Of a stretch of 64,000 bases of DNA, positions 21,616 through 30,414 are shown piece by piece (within the stretch, counting starts at the first letter, position 1; each line of letters begins with the position of its first letter). A program made the translations under genes and the position numbers. This stretch comes from Pseudomonas sp. GOM7. GTDB taxonomy: Bacteria; Pseudomonadota; Gammaproteobacteria; Pseudomonadales; Pseudomonadaceae. The DNA lies in the NCBI RefSeq assembly GCF_026723825.1, contig NZ_CP113519.1:2666001-2730000 (forward strand). Direction: 5' to 3'. A model generated the notes under the pieces. That model saw only the letters and a program-made list of their open reading frames with translations. It had not been told where the DNA came from and ran no database searches.

Positions 21616-21630
21616 ATAAATGACATCGCG

Positions 21631-21646
21631 CTGACTGAAATGTAAT
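21631..21646 (+). promoter_or_regulatory. CopR-like box upstream of fourth porin
   Basis: CTGACTGAAATGTAAT fits CTGACA-N5-GTAAT with one mismatch. It is 127 bp before the porin ATG. Confidence 0.5.
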
Positions 21647-21772
21647 TTCCAAGTCACCCTGACGTTATTTGGCATGTGGAAATATGACCAAGGCGTGCCT
21701 GGCTATGCCCGGCGCGCTTGGCACATATATGCGACCACACAATGACAACTGCCAATAACATCAGGAGCATTT

Positions 21773-23098
21773 ATGAATAACAGAACCCTGTTAGGACTTT
21801 CTCTGCTCACTCTGAGCGTCAGTACCGGGCAAGCTGCAATGGCCGCCGGCGAGAAAGGCGAGGGATTTATCGAAGGCAGCAGCCTGACCATTCTCAATCG
21901 AAACCTCTACTTCAACCGCGATTTCCGTAAAGGCCAGTCCAGCAGCTCGGGTAATGGCTATTCGGAAGAGTGGGCGCATGGCGTGATAGGCCGATTCGAG
22001 TCTGGCTACACCGAAGGCACCGTAGGCTTTGGTGTCGATGCCTTTGCAATGCTGGGACTCAAGCTGGATACAGGCGACGGTCGCTCTGGTGCAGGCGGCT
22101 CAGTCGATGTGATGCCGTATAACAGCCTCGGGCAGGCTGAGGACAACTACTCCAAGCTGGGCGGTGCAGTAAAAACACGGTTCATGGATACCGAAATCAA
22201 GGCAGGCGATGTCTTTCCTGTCAGCCCGGTCGTCCAGTACGGTGATGCGCGGCTTTTACCGGAGAGTTTCCGCGGCATCACCGTGGCCAACACCAGTGTG
22301 GAAGGACTGTCGCTTCAAGGCGGTCGCCTTCATTCGATGAGCCAACCCAACAGCAGCAGCATGCGTGACGGCTTCGCCACCTTCTACGCGGGCGAAGTCG
22401 ACTCTCCATGGATCGCCTATTTCGGCGGTGACTACACGCTCAACGACAACCTGGGCTTCAGTCTCTACACCAGTCGGCTCAAGGATGCCTGGAATCAATA
22501 CTATGCGGGCACCACGCTGAGCTATCCGCTTGCGGACGATGTCACCTTGATCGGTGGGTTGAACTACTACAAGGCAGTTGATGAAGGGAAGCAGCTCCTC
22601 GGGAGCTTCGATAACAACATCTGGAGCGGTAAGGTCGGCATCCAGTTCGGCGCGCACACCGTCCTGGTTGGACTCCAGCGCAACAACGGCGATGACGACT
22701 TCGACTACTTGCGCCAATCTGACTCCATCTACCTCGACAACTCCATTCAGTACAGTGACTTCAACTCGCCCAAGGAGAAGTCATGGCAGGTGCGCTATGA
22801 CCTGGATATGGAGCCTTTCGGTGTGCCCGGACTGAGCTTCATGACTCGATATGCTCAGGGCTGGGATGCCGACTACAGCAACGCAAACGAAGTCTATATG
22901 CGCCGAGATGACAATGGCGATCCGTTGACCAACCAGAAGCGCTGGGAACGTGACATCGAGGCCAAGTACGTTGTGCAGTCTGGATCACTGAAGGACATGT
23001 CCTTCCGCATTCGACAAGCCACGACTCGCGCCACTGACTTCGAGTCGGATTTGGATGAGTTCCGCTTCATCGTCGAGTACCCACTGGAAGTGCTTTAA
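21773..23098 (+). CDS. OprD-family outer-membrane porin
   Basis: This 441-residue porin has signal peptide MNNRTLLGLSLLTLSVSTGQAAMAA, then EGFIEGSSLTILNRNLYFNRDFRKG and a C-terminal strand ending YPLEVL. It has the same length as the porin at 4495-5820, and long identical runs (for example NNGDDDFDYLRQSDSI and LDNSIQYSDFNSPKEK) make them paralogues. They are clearly distinct from the 17062/19652 pair, so the island holds two porin subfamilies in two copies each. RBS AGGAG is 8 bp before ATG. Confidence 0.9.
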   Translation: MNNRTLLGLSLLTLSVSTGQAAMAAGEKGEGFIEGSSLTILNRNLYFNRDFRKGQSSSSGNGYSEEWAHGVIGRFESGYTEGTVGFGVDAFAMLGLKLDTGDGRSGAGGSVDVMPYNSLGQAEDNYSKLGGAVKTRFMDTEIKAGDVFPVSPVVQYGDARLLPESFRGITVANTSVEGLSLQGGRLHSMSQPNSSSMRDGFATFYAGEVDSPWIAYFGGDYTLNDNLGFSLYTSRLKDAWNQYYAGTTLSYPLADDVTLIGGLNYYKAVDEGKQLLGSFDNNIWSGKVGIQFGAHTVLVGLQRNNGDDDFDYLRQSDSIYLDNSIQYSDFNSPKEKSWQVRYDLDMEPFGVPGLSFMTRYAQGWDADYSNANEVYMRRDDNGDPLTNQKRWERDIEAKYVVQSGSLKDMSFRIRQATTRATDFESDLDEFRFIVEYPLEVL

Positions 23099-23183
23099 CG
23101 CCAGTGCGCGAGCGGTGTGAATGCCGCTCGCATTTTGACTCTGCTGTCCCCTCTAGTGCTCCTTTGGTTTGGAGACAGCCCTT

Positions 23184-23206
23184 GGCGCCCGTCGGGCGCC
23201 TTTTTT
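23184..23206 (+). terminator. Rho-independent terminator
   Basis: GGCGCCC/GGGCGCC stem with a GTC loop and six T. It ends the fourth porin. Confidence 0.92.
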
Positions 23207-23269
23207 ACTTAGGGGAAGTGTGAAGAAGATCGGCCACTCGTTCCCAAGCGGCCGCGGTGGAATGGGCTG

Positions 23270-23713
23270 CTACTCGGCGGGATATTCTGCAACGACCTGA
23301 TCGGCACCCGTCTTGGTCAAGCCAATGACCTGGTAGGCATGCTGTACGCCATCGACTTCCATGCCGGGGGAGCCCGCCGGCATCCCGGGAACAGCGATGC
23401 CCAGCAGATCATCGCGCTTGGTGAGTTCGATGACCTGAGCCGCCGGCACATGACCTTCGACGAACTTGCCGTCAATCACCGCGGTGTGGCAAGACGCTAA
23501 CCGTGGCGCGACGCCCAGTCTTTGCTTCACTGCTGTCATGTTGCTTTCAACATGGTCGACGACTTTGAAGCCATTCGCTTCGAGGTGTGAAATCCACTTC
23601 TTGCAACATCCGCAATTGGCATCACGATGGACATCAATCGTCAGGGCATCAGCTGCTTGAACCGCAGACGTGACGGAGAGAGCGGCCAGTAAGGCCAGAT
23701 ATTTAGCTTTCAT
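23270..23713 (-). CDS. DUF411 metal-binding periplasmic protein
   Basis: About 147 residues from ATG 23713: signal peptide MKAKYLALLAALSVTSAVQA, then IDVHRDANCGCCKKWISHLEANGF with the CGCC metal-binding motif. The DUF411 core follows (CHTAVIDGKFVEGHVPAAQV). DUF411 proteins are common in copper-resistance clusters and are proposed to bind Cu in the periplasm. The start overlaps the cytochrome c gene by 11 bp, so it is last in the copA-copB operon. Confidence 0.88.
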   Translation of the reverse strand: MKAKYLALLAALSVTSAVQAADALTIDVHRDANCGCCKKWISHLEANGFKVVDHVESNMTAVKQRLGVAPRLASCHTAVIDGKFVEGHVPAAQVIELTKRDDLLGIAVPGMPAGSPGMEVDGVQHAYQVIGLTKTGADQVVAEYPAE

Positions 23714-24545
23714 GTACGTGCTCTTTGCCATCGGCGTGGGTGTGGGTCTTGGGCGAGGCGTTCGGAGCCTGCTCGGCGTGATGATCACCTCCGTTGGACG
23801 ACGCCTCATCTCCAGCATGGTGGTCATCGCCACTCATATCCGAATGGTGACCTGCCTTAGGTGCGGAGCCACCCTCGCTATCCGTAGCCGCGGCATCGTG
23901 ATGACCAGGCTCTCCAGCATCACCTGATCCATGATGGTCATCGCCACCGCCACTATTGTCATGATGGCCAGGCTTGTTGTCGCCGTGCTGTCCTTCATGG
24001 TTATGCATCTGCGTTTCCCCACCACCGTGCTGATGGCCGCCACTGGATGCGACGAGTGTTTGGTATTGCTTGGCATCCATCGTCGGCAGTTGGTTGAGGA
24101 AGGCAACCATGCCCCAGATGTACTCGTCTCCCATGCTCTTGCCCCACGCAGGCATACCCGTTGCCTTGATGCCATGCTTGATCACCCAGAACGCTGCTGA
24201 CGGATTGCCATCGACACCGATCTTGGCGAGGTTGGGAGGAGCAGGATAAAGCGATTGGCTCAACTCGGTCTCCGCCACACCTGGCGCCAAGTGGCAGCCG
24301 ATGCACATGGAGTTGTAGTTGCCCGCACCGGCGCGAATAAGAGCTTTATCATCCAGGTTAGGAACCTCGATGTCCCGCGAACGGACCTCGATAGAGCGGT
24401 CACGGGCCATTGTGAGAAACGCATACACCGCAGGAAAATGGGGATCGTCGGCCCCCACATTGACCACGCCAAAATAGGCGCCGGCCAGGACAGCTGTGCT
24501 ACCGACCACGCCGGCCGCCACCAAAGTTTTAATTGTTCTTTTCAT
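23703..24545 (-). CDS. Cytochrome c with a long His-rich C-terminal tail
   Basis: This 280-residue protein has an N-terminal hydrophobic segment (signal or anchor, about residues 8-28), a single haem c motif CIGCH at 81-85, and a Met ligand probably in ATGMPAWG. The last 110 or so residues are low-complexity and dominated by His, Gly, Asp and Ser (HHDNSGGGDDHHGSGD and similar), a likely periplasmic Cu/Zn sponge. Cytochromes of this type occur beside copAB in Pseudomonas. The tail is unusually long. It may pass electrons to or from CopA or other oxidases; that is inference. Confidence 0.85.
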   Translation of the reverse strand: MKRTIKTLVAAGVVGSTAVLAGAYFGVVNVGADDPHFPAVYAFLTMARDRSIEVRSRDIEVPNLDDKALIRAGAGNYNSMCIGCHLAPGVAETELSQSLYPAPPNLAKIGVDGNPSAAFWVIKHGIKATGMPAWGKSMGDEYIWGMVAFLNQLPTMDAKQYQTLVASSGGHQHGGGETQMHNHEGQHGDNKPGHHDNSGGGDDHHGSGDAGEPGHHDAAATDSEGGSAPKAGHHSDMSGDDHHAGDEASSNGGDHHAEQAPNASPKTHTHADGKEHVHES

Positions 24546-24554
24546 GTCAGGTTC

Positions 24555-25646
24555 TCAAAACCACATCCGGATACCGGCTACAAAACGCGCCTCGTCTACA
24601 TCACCGCCCTCGTCGCGGACCATGTCTGCCGTGTTGCCATAGGAGCGGCTCCAGGAGACCCCGACATAGGGGGCAAACTGCCTGACAATCTCGTAACGCA
24701 GACGCAAGCCGAGCTCAGTATTGGCCAACCCCGATCCGACACCACGCTCAGGATCGTTCTTGCCGTAGAAGTTCATTTCGGCAGTTGGCTGGAGTATCAG
24801 TCGGTTGGTCAGCAGAATGTCGTACTCGCCCTCCAGTCGGGCAGCGGTCTGGCCATTCTCACCTACGAAGGCGGTGGCTTCGGCCTCGAAGGCGTAAAGC
24901 GCCATGCCCTGAACGCCGAAGGCGGCCCAAGTCTGCGGCGACTCGGGTTTGAAGTCCTGGCGAACGCCCGCGACGACGTCCCACCAAGGGCCGATCGAGC
25001 GGCCGTACAGCAACTGCAACTCCGCATCCTCAGTCACGCCGTTGGTACGCTCGCCTTCGGAGCGGAACCAGACCCGGTTGATGTCACCGCCTACCCAGCC
25101 CGACGCATCCCAGGCCAGGGTGCTGCCCTCATCTGCATCCTGGTATTCGAGCTGATCGAGCAGGAAAAAGCTGTTGATGGCGCTGTCGTGCACCTTATGG
25201 CCAGGTAGAGGCGGGAAAGCCGCTTGGCGATCAGCATCCGTCAGAACGGGAATCGGCGTACGGCTGGTGGTTCTTGGGTCTTCAGTGGAGCCATGGTTCA
25301 TCTTTGAATGATCCATGCCTTCCATCTGCCCTTGCATGGCGCCATGGTTCATCTTGCTGTGGTCCATGACTGGAGCCTTATCTTGGCTCTGGCTGTGGCC
25401 CATTTGGCTATGATCCATGCTGCCCGAAGCACCCTGTATGGCACCATGGTCCATCTTGCTGTGATCCATGCCCTCCATCGGCGCTTTGGTAGCGCCGTGG
25501 TTCATCTGGCTATGGTCCATCGACATGGCGCCGTGCCCCATTGCCGAATGATCCATTTCTTCCGCAGCCAAGGTAACGCCGCCGCTGAACGCACTCAGCG
25601 ACACAGCCAGCGCCAAGAGAGATGGACGTGAAAACTTAGTGGTCAT
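24555..25646 (-). CDS. copB: CopB, outer-membrane copper resistance protein
   Basis: About 363 residues from ATG 25646, where a proper signal peptide begins ([30 protein letters not shown]); an in-frame ATG at 25679 is less likely. Residues about 32-130 are Met/His-rich repeats (MDHSxMxHG type) that bind copper. The C-terminal part is an outer-membrane beta-barrel ending VAGIRMWF. The start overlaps the upstream small gene by 11 bp. It works with CopA in periplasmic copper sequestration or export. Confidence 0.93.
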   Translation of the reverse strand: MTTKFSRPSLLALAVSLSAFSGGVTLAAEEMDHSAMGHGAMSMDHSQMNHGATKAPMEGMDHSKMDHGAIQGASGSMDHSQMGHSQSQDKAPVMDHSKMNHGAMQGQMEGMDHSKMNHGSTEDPRTTSRTPIPVLTDADRQAAFPPLPGHKVHDSAINSFFLLDQLEYQDADEGSTLAWDASGWVGGDINRVWFRSEGERTNGVTEDAELQLLYGRSIGPWWDVVAGVRQDFKPESPQTWAAFGVQGMALYAFEAEATAFVGENGQTAARLEGEYDILLTNRLILQPTAEMNFYGKNDPERGVGSGLANTELGLRLRYEIVRQFAPYVGVSWSRSYGNTADMVRDEGGDVDEARFVAGIRMWF

Positions 25647-25950
25647 GGTTCGAACCTGCTTCGGCTTCGGTGCCGCCATGCTTATCCATCATGTTTTCGT
25701 GATTCATGCCGTCATGCTTCATGTCTCCGTGATCCATGGCGCCATGATCCATCTGCTGGCCAGTCGCCTTATCCTTCGACTGATCTGCGTGATTGCCACT
25801 GGCGGTCTTGGGCGCAGCCGACTCGGCAGCATGTTGTTCGTGCTCACTGTGCCCCTCACCTGCCAACGAAACCGGTGCGTGCAGGGCAGCCAATAAGCTA
25901 AACATGACTGCGCTGCCAGTCAGGGCATTTCGCTTCATAAAAGTGCTCAT
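25636..25950 (-). CDS. Periplasmic His/Met-rich copper-binding protein
   Basis: This 104-residue protein has a signal peptide ([25 protein letters not shown]) and a short mature chain rich in His, Met, Asp and Lys ([27 protein letters not shown]). Translation may start at M1 or at the Met five codons in. It lies between copA (12 bp) and copB (overlap). A copper-binding buffer is inferred from composition; no named family is certain. Confidence 0.75.
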   Translation of the reverse strand: MSTFMKRNALTGSAVMFSLLAALHAPVSLAGEGHSEHEQHAAESAAPKTASGNHADQSKDKATGQQMDHGAMDHGDMKHDGMNHENMMDKHGGTEAEAGSNHDH

Positions 25951-25962
25951 CAGAAATCTCCT

Positions 25963-27753
25963 TTACTCATCCACACGAACTTCACGGAACATGCCCATTT
26001 CCATGTGGAGCAGCAGGTGGCAGTGATAGGCCCATCGCCCCAACGCATCGGCAGTCACTCGATAGCTGCGCTTGGAACCTGGCGGCATGTCGATGGTGTG
26101 TTTTCGCACCAAGAAATTGCCGTTCGCATCCTCCAGGTCGCTCCACATGCCATGAAGATGGATCGGATGAGTCATCATGGTGTCGTTGACCAGCGTGATG
26201 CGAACACGCTCGCCGTACTTGAGGCGCAGAGGCTCGGCGTCAGAGAACTTGATGCCATCGAAGGACCAGGAGAATTTCTCCATGTGCCCGGTAAGGTGCA
26301 GCTCGATGGTGCGACTTGGTTCGCGACCATCCGGGTCGAGGAAGGTGCTGCGCAGGTCAGAGTACGTAAGGACGCGTCGGCCGTTGTCTCGCAAACCAAT
26401 ACCTGGGTCGTCCAACTTGTGCGTCGGTGTCATGGTCTGCATATCGACCAGCGGGTTGTTGGTCTCTGAGGCTGGGTGTGCCTGCATGGCACCTGCCATG
26501 CCTGCCATGCCTGCCATGCCCGAATGATCCATTCCAGCCATCTGGCTGTGATCCATGCCGGCCATGCCACCCTGCATGCTCCCATGATCCATGCCCGCCA
26601 TACTGCCGTGGTCCATTCCGGCCATGCTGCCGTGATCCATACCCATGTCGCCCATGGCAATCAGCGGACGCGGGTCGGGGCTGGGTACCGGTGCACTCAA
26701 TCCCTCCTGTACAGCAAGGGTGCCGCGCGCATAGCCAGTGCGATCCATGGATTGGGCAAACACGGTATAGGCCTGTTCGCTGTCTGGTTCGACGATCACG
26801 TCGTAGGTCTCGGCCACGGCGATACGGAACTCGTCGACGCTGACCGGTTTGACGTGCAGACCATCGGCCGCAACCACAGTCATCTTCAGGCCCGGGATGC
26901 GCACATCGAAATAGGTCATCGCCGAGGCGTTGATGAAGCGCAGGCGGATCTTTTCGCCCGGTTTGAATATGCCGGTCCAGTTGCCATCAGGTGCCTGGCC
27001 ATTCATCAGGTAGGTGTAGGTGTAGCCACTGACGTCAGCGAGATCCGTCGGGCTCATCTTCATCTCGGCCCACATCTTGCGATCGGCTACCGCAGCGGAC
27101 CACCCCATCTCGCTCACGTCATTGATGAAATCACCAACGGTGCGCTTGTGGTAGTTGTAGTAGTCCGACTGCTTTTTGAGCTTGGCCAGTACCCGCGCTG
27201 GATTTTCATCGGTCCAGTCGCTCAGCAGCACGACATAATCACGGTCGTAACTGAAGGGCTCGGGTTCCTTGGCGTCGATGACCAGCGCGCCGTATACGCC
27301 GACTTGCTCCTGGAGCCCCGAGTGGCTGTGATACCAGTAGGTGCCGTTCTGGTTGACCTTGAACTTGTACTCATACATGCCGTCGGGGGCGATGCCATGG
27401 AAGCTCAGGCCCGGAACGCCATCCATGTTCGCCGGCAGGATAATGCCGTGCCAGTGAATGGACGTGTCCTCCTTGAGGCGGTTGCGTACGCGCAACGTCA
27501 CGGTCTCGCCCTCCCGCCAGCGCAGGATTGGGCCTGGCAGCGAGCCATTGATCGTCATGGCGGTACGCGCTGCGCCGGTGATGTTTACCGGAGTCTCTCC
27601 GATAAACAGGTCGAAATCGTTACCGCTCAGCACGTTCGGCTGACCTGGGCTGGTTACCGCCCAGACCGGCGTGCGCCACATGCCCATGCCGCCGAGAATA
27701 CCGGCGGCGGCGAGGCCTTTGACGAAAGTACGTCTTGTGGTTTTGCTTTGCAT
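25963..27753 (-). CDS. copA: CopA, periplasmic multicopper oxidase
   Basis: This 596-residue protein has a Tat signal (TTRRTFVKGLAAAGILGG). Cupredoxin-type copper sites are complete: SIHWHG, WYHSHSG, HPIHLHGMW and YHCHLLLHMEMGM near the C-terminus. Between domains 2 and 3 (about residues 367-415) is a Met/His repeat block (GMDHGSMA units). CopA oxidises Cu(I) to the less toxic Cu(II) and binds several Cu ions. It is the first gene of the minus-strand operon copA-small-copB-cytc-DUF411, with a CopR-like box 160 bp upstream. Confidence 0.95.
   Translation of the reverse strand: MQSKTTRRTFVKGLAAAGILGGMGMWRTPVWAVTSPGQPNVLSGNDFDLFIGETPVNITGAARTAMTINGSLPGPILRWREGETVTLRVRNRLKEDTSIHWHGIILPANMDGVPGLSFHGIAPDGMYEYKFKVNQNGTYWYHSHSGLQEQVGVYGALVIDAKEPEPFSYDRDYVVLLSDWTDENPARVLAKLKKQSDYYNYHKRTVGDFINDVSEMGWSAAVADRKMWAEMKMSPTDLADVSGYTYTYLMNGQAPDGNWTGIFKPGEKIRLRFINASAMTYFDVRIPGLKMTVVAADGLHVKPVSVDEFRIAVAETYDVIVEPDSEQAYTVFAQSMDRTGYARGTLAVQEGLSAPVPSPDPRPLIAMGDMGMDHGSMAGMDHGSMAGMDHGSMQGGMAGMDHSQMAGMDHSGMAGMAGMAGAMQAHPASETNNPLVDMQTMTPTHKLDDPGIGLRDNGRRVLTYSDLRSTFLDPDGREPSRTIELHLTGHMEKFSWSFDGIKFSDAEPLRLKYGERVRITLVNDTMMTHPIHLHGMWSDLEDANGNFLVRKHTIDMPPGSKRSYRVTADALGRWAYHCHLLLHMEMGMFREVRVDE
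26483..26650. repeat. Tandem repeats coding for the CopA Met/His block
   Basis: Three perfect 9-bp CCTGCCATG units (26492-26518) encode AGM repeats, followed by imperfect units of roughly 18-30 bp reading MDHGSMAG or MDHSQMAG. Such repeats can change copy number and so alter copper-binding capacity. Confidence 0.75.
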
Positions 27754-27914
27754 GCCGTTATGTCCAATCCGTCAGATGAGCCGGTGATGTGCATCCGGTC
27801 TCGGGTTCATTGACTGCTCCAGTATTGGGAGATTTGATCTTCAAGCCTTGCGTGCTGCGCAAGCCCCCCCGACACCAAGCAGTATAAAACTGCCATATCT
27901 CAACCATCCGGGTG

Positions 27915-27930
27915 ATTACATTTCTGTAAG
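27915..27930 (-). promoter_or_regulatory. CopR-like box upstream of copA
   Basis: ATTACATTTCTGTAAG lies 162 bp upstream of copA and just beyond the ptrA stop codon, matching the island dyad at 15 of 16 positions of its half-site pattern. Confidence 0.65.
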
Positions 27931-27941
27931 GTTGAAGGGGC

Positions 27942-28148
27942 TCAGCAGTTGGCGTGTTCCGCCTGTTTGGCTTGGCTGCCGGCGACGGGAGCTCCATCCT
28001 TCTGCTGCTTGGCCAGCTGATACGCTTCCAGCGAGACCTGACGGGCCTGCTCCATGCGTGCAAACGTGCGATCGGCACCGCCTTCGGCCATCGCCAGAGT
28101 GGAAGCACTCAGGGCAGCAACTACAAACAGGGTTTTGATCGATTTCAT
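27942..28148 (-). CDS. ptrA: PtrA, small copper-induced periplasmic protein
   Basis: This 68-residue protein has signal peptide MKSIKTLFVVAALSASTLAMA followed by EGGADRTFARMEQARQVSLEAYQLAKQQKDG, the PtrA pattern, and a single Cys at the C-terminus (HANC). In P. aeruginosa PtrA is CopR-dependent, contributes to copper tolerance and was first described as a type III secretion repressor. A CopR-like box lies 105 bp upstream. Confidence 0.85.
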   Translation of the reverse strand: MKSIKTLFVVAALSASTLAMAEGGADRTFARMEQARQVSLEAYQLAKQQKDGAPVAGSQAKQAEHANC

Positions 28149-28235
28149 TTCGTGAATCCTCGTAAGTTTAGAAGCCCCCGTAACTAGTGGGGGCGAGCCT
28201 TAAGCTCGCTGTTACGTTAACCACGAAGCCCTGTC

Positions 28236-28274
28236 AGCAACCTGATCTGAACATTACAGTTCTGTCAGGTTGCT
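28236..28274. promoter_or_regulatory. CopR box inside a larger inverted repeat between ptrA and bufA
   Basis: ATTACAGTTCTGTCAG (28253-28268) is an exact reverse-strand match to CTGACA-N5-GTAAT, the CopR site recalled from P. aeruginosa. It is overlapped by a perfect 10-bp inverted repeat AGCAACCTGA (28236-28245) / TCAGGTTGCT (28265-28274). It can serve divergent ptrA and bufABC. Confidence 0.7.
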
Positions 28275-28431
28275 ATTTCTTTCTTGTAGGCCCTCCTGAA
28301 GGCTCGGTACTGTCTTCTTGCCCGAGAAGCCTTGCGGATTCCATGGGCCTGCTCGGCAGCAATGCCTGAGCTAACTCGCTCATTCGCACCGACGGATCGC
28401 GACCATCAAACAATCAAGAGAAATAGCCACT

Positions 28432-28692
28432 ATGTCGAACAAATCCAACGTAGCTACCGGTGCCGCCCTGGCTCTGGTAGCCGCCAGCCTGTTCTCCACC
28501 CTGCCCGTCCAGGCGGCCCAGGACACCAAAGCAGCAGAAGTGAAATGCTTCGGGGTCAATGGTTGCAAAGGGCAGAACGACTGCATGACCGCGAAAAACG
28601 ACTGCAAAGGCCAAGGCGAATGCAAAGGCCAGGGGTTCAAGTTGATGACCCAGGCCAAATGTGACGAAGCCGGTGGCAAAACCAGCGAATAA
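28432..28692 (+). CDS. bufA: BufA-type bufferin precursor (Cys-rich metallophore peptide)
   Basis: This 86-residue peptide has a signal sequence (MSNKSNVATGAALALVAASLFSTLPVQA) and a mature part with six Cys spaced in a low-complexity Lys/Gly/Gln background (KCFGVNGCKGQNDCM...NDCKGQGECKGQG...KCDEAGG). The two downstream genes are DUF692 and DUF2063, the maturation pair of bufferins. In those systems Cys residues are converted to thiooxazole-type heterocycles that chelate copper, and the product acts in the periplasm. It lies downstream of a CopR box. Confidence 0.87.
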   Translation: MSNKSNVATGAALALVAASLFSTLPVQAAQDTKAAEVKCFGVNGCKGQNDCMTAKNDCKGQGECKGQGFKLMTQAKCDEAGGKTSE

Positions 28693-28699
28693 GGCGGTT

Positions 28700-28724
28700 C
28701 AGGGGAGTGCATGCCACTCCCCTG
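28700..28724 (+). terminator. Hairpin between bufA and bufB
   Basis: CAGGGGAGTG (28700-28709) pairs perfectly with CACTCCCCTG (28715-28724) around a 5-nt loop, 8 bp after the bufA stop. There is no T-run. It probably stabilises or partly terminates the message so that precursor is made in excess of its modifying enzymes. Confidence 0.6.
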
Positions 28725-28736
28725 CTGGAGTCTCGA

Positions 28737-29573
28737 ATGAGTAAGCGCAAAACTCTGGGTTTCGGTCTTGGCCTTCGCAACGAGTATTACCGGCAGATCC
28801 TGGAGGAACGGCCTGCGGTCGACTGGTTCGAGATCATTTCCGAGAATTACCTGGTGGAGGGCGGCAAGGCTCTCTACTTCCTTGATGCGATCGGCGAGCA
28901 CTACCCCCTGGTGATGCACGGAGTATCTCTTTCGATTGGCGGCTCACATGCCTTGGACATAGACTACCTACGACAGCTCAAGCAGCTGGCGGATCGGGTG
29001 CAGCCTCAGTGGGTGTCTGATCACCTGTGCTGGAGTCGAGGCAACGCCCATCAACTTCACGATCTGCTACCGCTGCCGTTTACCCAGGAGAGCCTGCTGC
29101 ATGTCGCGGCCCGGGTGCGCTTGGTGCAGGATGTTTTGGAACGTCCCATCGTGCTGGAGAACGTTTCCTCCTACGTGCAGTGGACAACATCCAGCATGAG
29201 CGAGTCTCAGTTCCTCTCGGAGCTCAGTTACCTGACCGGGTGCGAGCTGCTTCTCGACGTGAACAACGTCTACGTCAGTTCGCGCAACCAGGGTTTCGAC
29301 CCTTGGCAGTTCATCATGGAATTGCCGCACGAGCGGATTCGGCAAATTCACCTGGCCGGGCACAGCGATTACGGGCAGTACCTCATCGACACCCATGACC
29401 AGCCCATCGCTGATCCGGTTTGGTCTCTCTACAGCAAGACTTTGAGCTACTTGGGCCCGACATCGACCTTGATCGAGCGGGATGACCAGTTTCCGCCGCT
29501 GGAAGAGCTGTTGTCCGAATTAGCACATGCCCGTGCTATCGCCAAATCTGTGATATCGGGGGCCACCCCTTGA
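28737..29573 (+). CDS. bufB: BufB, DUF692 (MNIO) iron-dependent oxidative enzyme
   Basis: About 278 residues from ATG 28737 (RBS CTGGAG); an upstream ATG at 28707 lies inside the hairpin. It has the DUF692 TIM-barrel motifs: GFGLGLRNEYY, FEIISENYLVEGG, VMHGVSLSIGG, SDHLCW, LENVSSY, LLDVNNVYVS, IHLAGHSDYG, DTHDQPI. These supply the His/Asp/Glu ligands for the di-/tri-iron centre. It modifies Cys residues of the BufA peptide. Confidence 0.92.
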   Translation: MSKRKTLGFGLGLRNEYYRQILEERPAVDWFEIISENYLVEGGKALYFLDAIGEHYPLVMHGVSLSIGGSHALDIDYLRQLKQLADRVQPQWVSDHLCWSRGNAHQLHDLLPLPFTQESLLHVAARVRLVQDVLERPIVLENVSSYVQWTTSSMSESQFLSELSYLTGCELLLDVNNVYVSSRNQGFDPWQFIMELPHERIRQIHLAGHSDYGQYLIDTHDQPIADPVWSLYSKTLSYLGPTSTLIERDDQFPPLEELLSELAHARAIAKSVISGATP

Positions 29574-30364
29574 GCCTGATCGCCCTACAGACTGCATTTG
29601 AAACTTACCTGACAGGTGACAGTGGCCTGCCCTCCAACGAGCTTTTGGAGCAGATCCGAGGTAGCACAGCGCTGAGTGCTCTCGAAGGCCTGCAGATCTA
29701 CCACAACGCTTACCGTTCGCGCCTGCTTGCGGTCTTGCGAGAAGACTTCCCTGCCCTGCTTCACTGGATCGGCAACGAATCATTCGAGCAGCTCGCACTG
29801 GCCTACTTGGCCGCCTGGCCACCACGACATTTCAGCATTCGCTGGCTGGGCGAGAAGCTGCCCGAGTTCATTAGCAGCTACGTCGAAGAACCCCAACTAT
29901 CGCCGATGCGCGAACTCGCGGAACTGGAATGGGCCTTTACACTGGCCTTCGACGCTCAGGATGTCGAAGCGCTTTCGCTGGAGACCATGAGTGATTTTTC
30001 GGCTGAAGACTGGATTTCACTCAGGGTTTCCCTGACTGCATCTGCCCGGTGGTTGCAGCTGCAGTACAACACGCTGGAGTTGTGGAAAGCCGCCAAGTCC
30101 GGCAGCTTGCTGCCTGATGTTACCCGCCTGCCAACGAACCTAGCCTGTCTTGTTTGGCGTCATGAACTCGTCTGCCAGTACCGGAGCCTGGAGCCAGCGG
30201 AGGCTTCGGCATTGCAGTTTCTCATCGAGGGCGGATCGTTCGCTGAACTCTGCGAGTCGTTGAGCGCCACGCATGGCGAGCAAGCTCCCTTGCAAGCCGC
30301 GACCTGGTTGAAGTTGTGGGTCAACGACGGTTTGCTAAAGCGCGGCCAGCTATTACACGAATGA
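29570..30364 (+). CDS. bufC: BufC, DUF2063 partner protein
   Basis: This 264-residue protein probably starts at TTG 29570, overlapping the bufB stop by 4 bp. It carries the DUF2063 N-terminal helical domain (LEGLQIYHNAYRSRLLAVLREDFPALLHWIGNESFEQLALAYL) and a second domain near residues 175-262. It recognises the precursor and delivers it to BufB. Confidence 0.9.
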   Translation: MSLIALQTAFETYLTGDSGLPSNELLEQIRGSTALSALEGLQIYHNAYRSRLLAVLREDFPALLHWIGNESFEQLALAYLAAWPPRHFSIRWLGEKLPEFISSYVEEPQLSPMRELAELEWAFTLAFDAQDVEALSLETMSDFSAEDWISLRVSLTASARWLQLQYNTLELWKAAKSGSLLPDVTRLPTNLACLVWRHELVCQYRSLEPAEASALQFLIEGGSFAELCESLSATHGEQAPLQAATWLKLWVNDGLLKRGQLLHE

Positions 30365-30414
30365 CCCGGAACCTTTAGGCTAGCGCTCTCTCTTTGGCCA
30401 CTCCGAGCGCTTCT

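Noticed and set aside
26483..26650. Possible CRISPR-like repeat array
   Set aside because: Repeats are coding, contiguous and without unique spacers. No CRISPR array or cas gene was seen anywhere.
26476..27813. 445-codon plus-strand frame opposite copA
   Set aside because: Antisense to the multicopper oxidase. Its His-rich look comes from reading the complement of GAC/CAT repeats.
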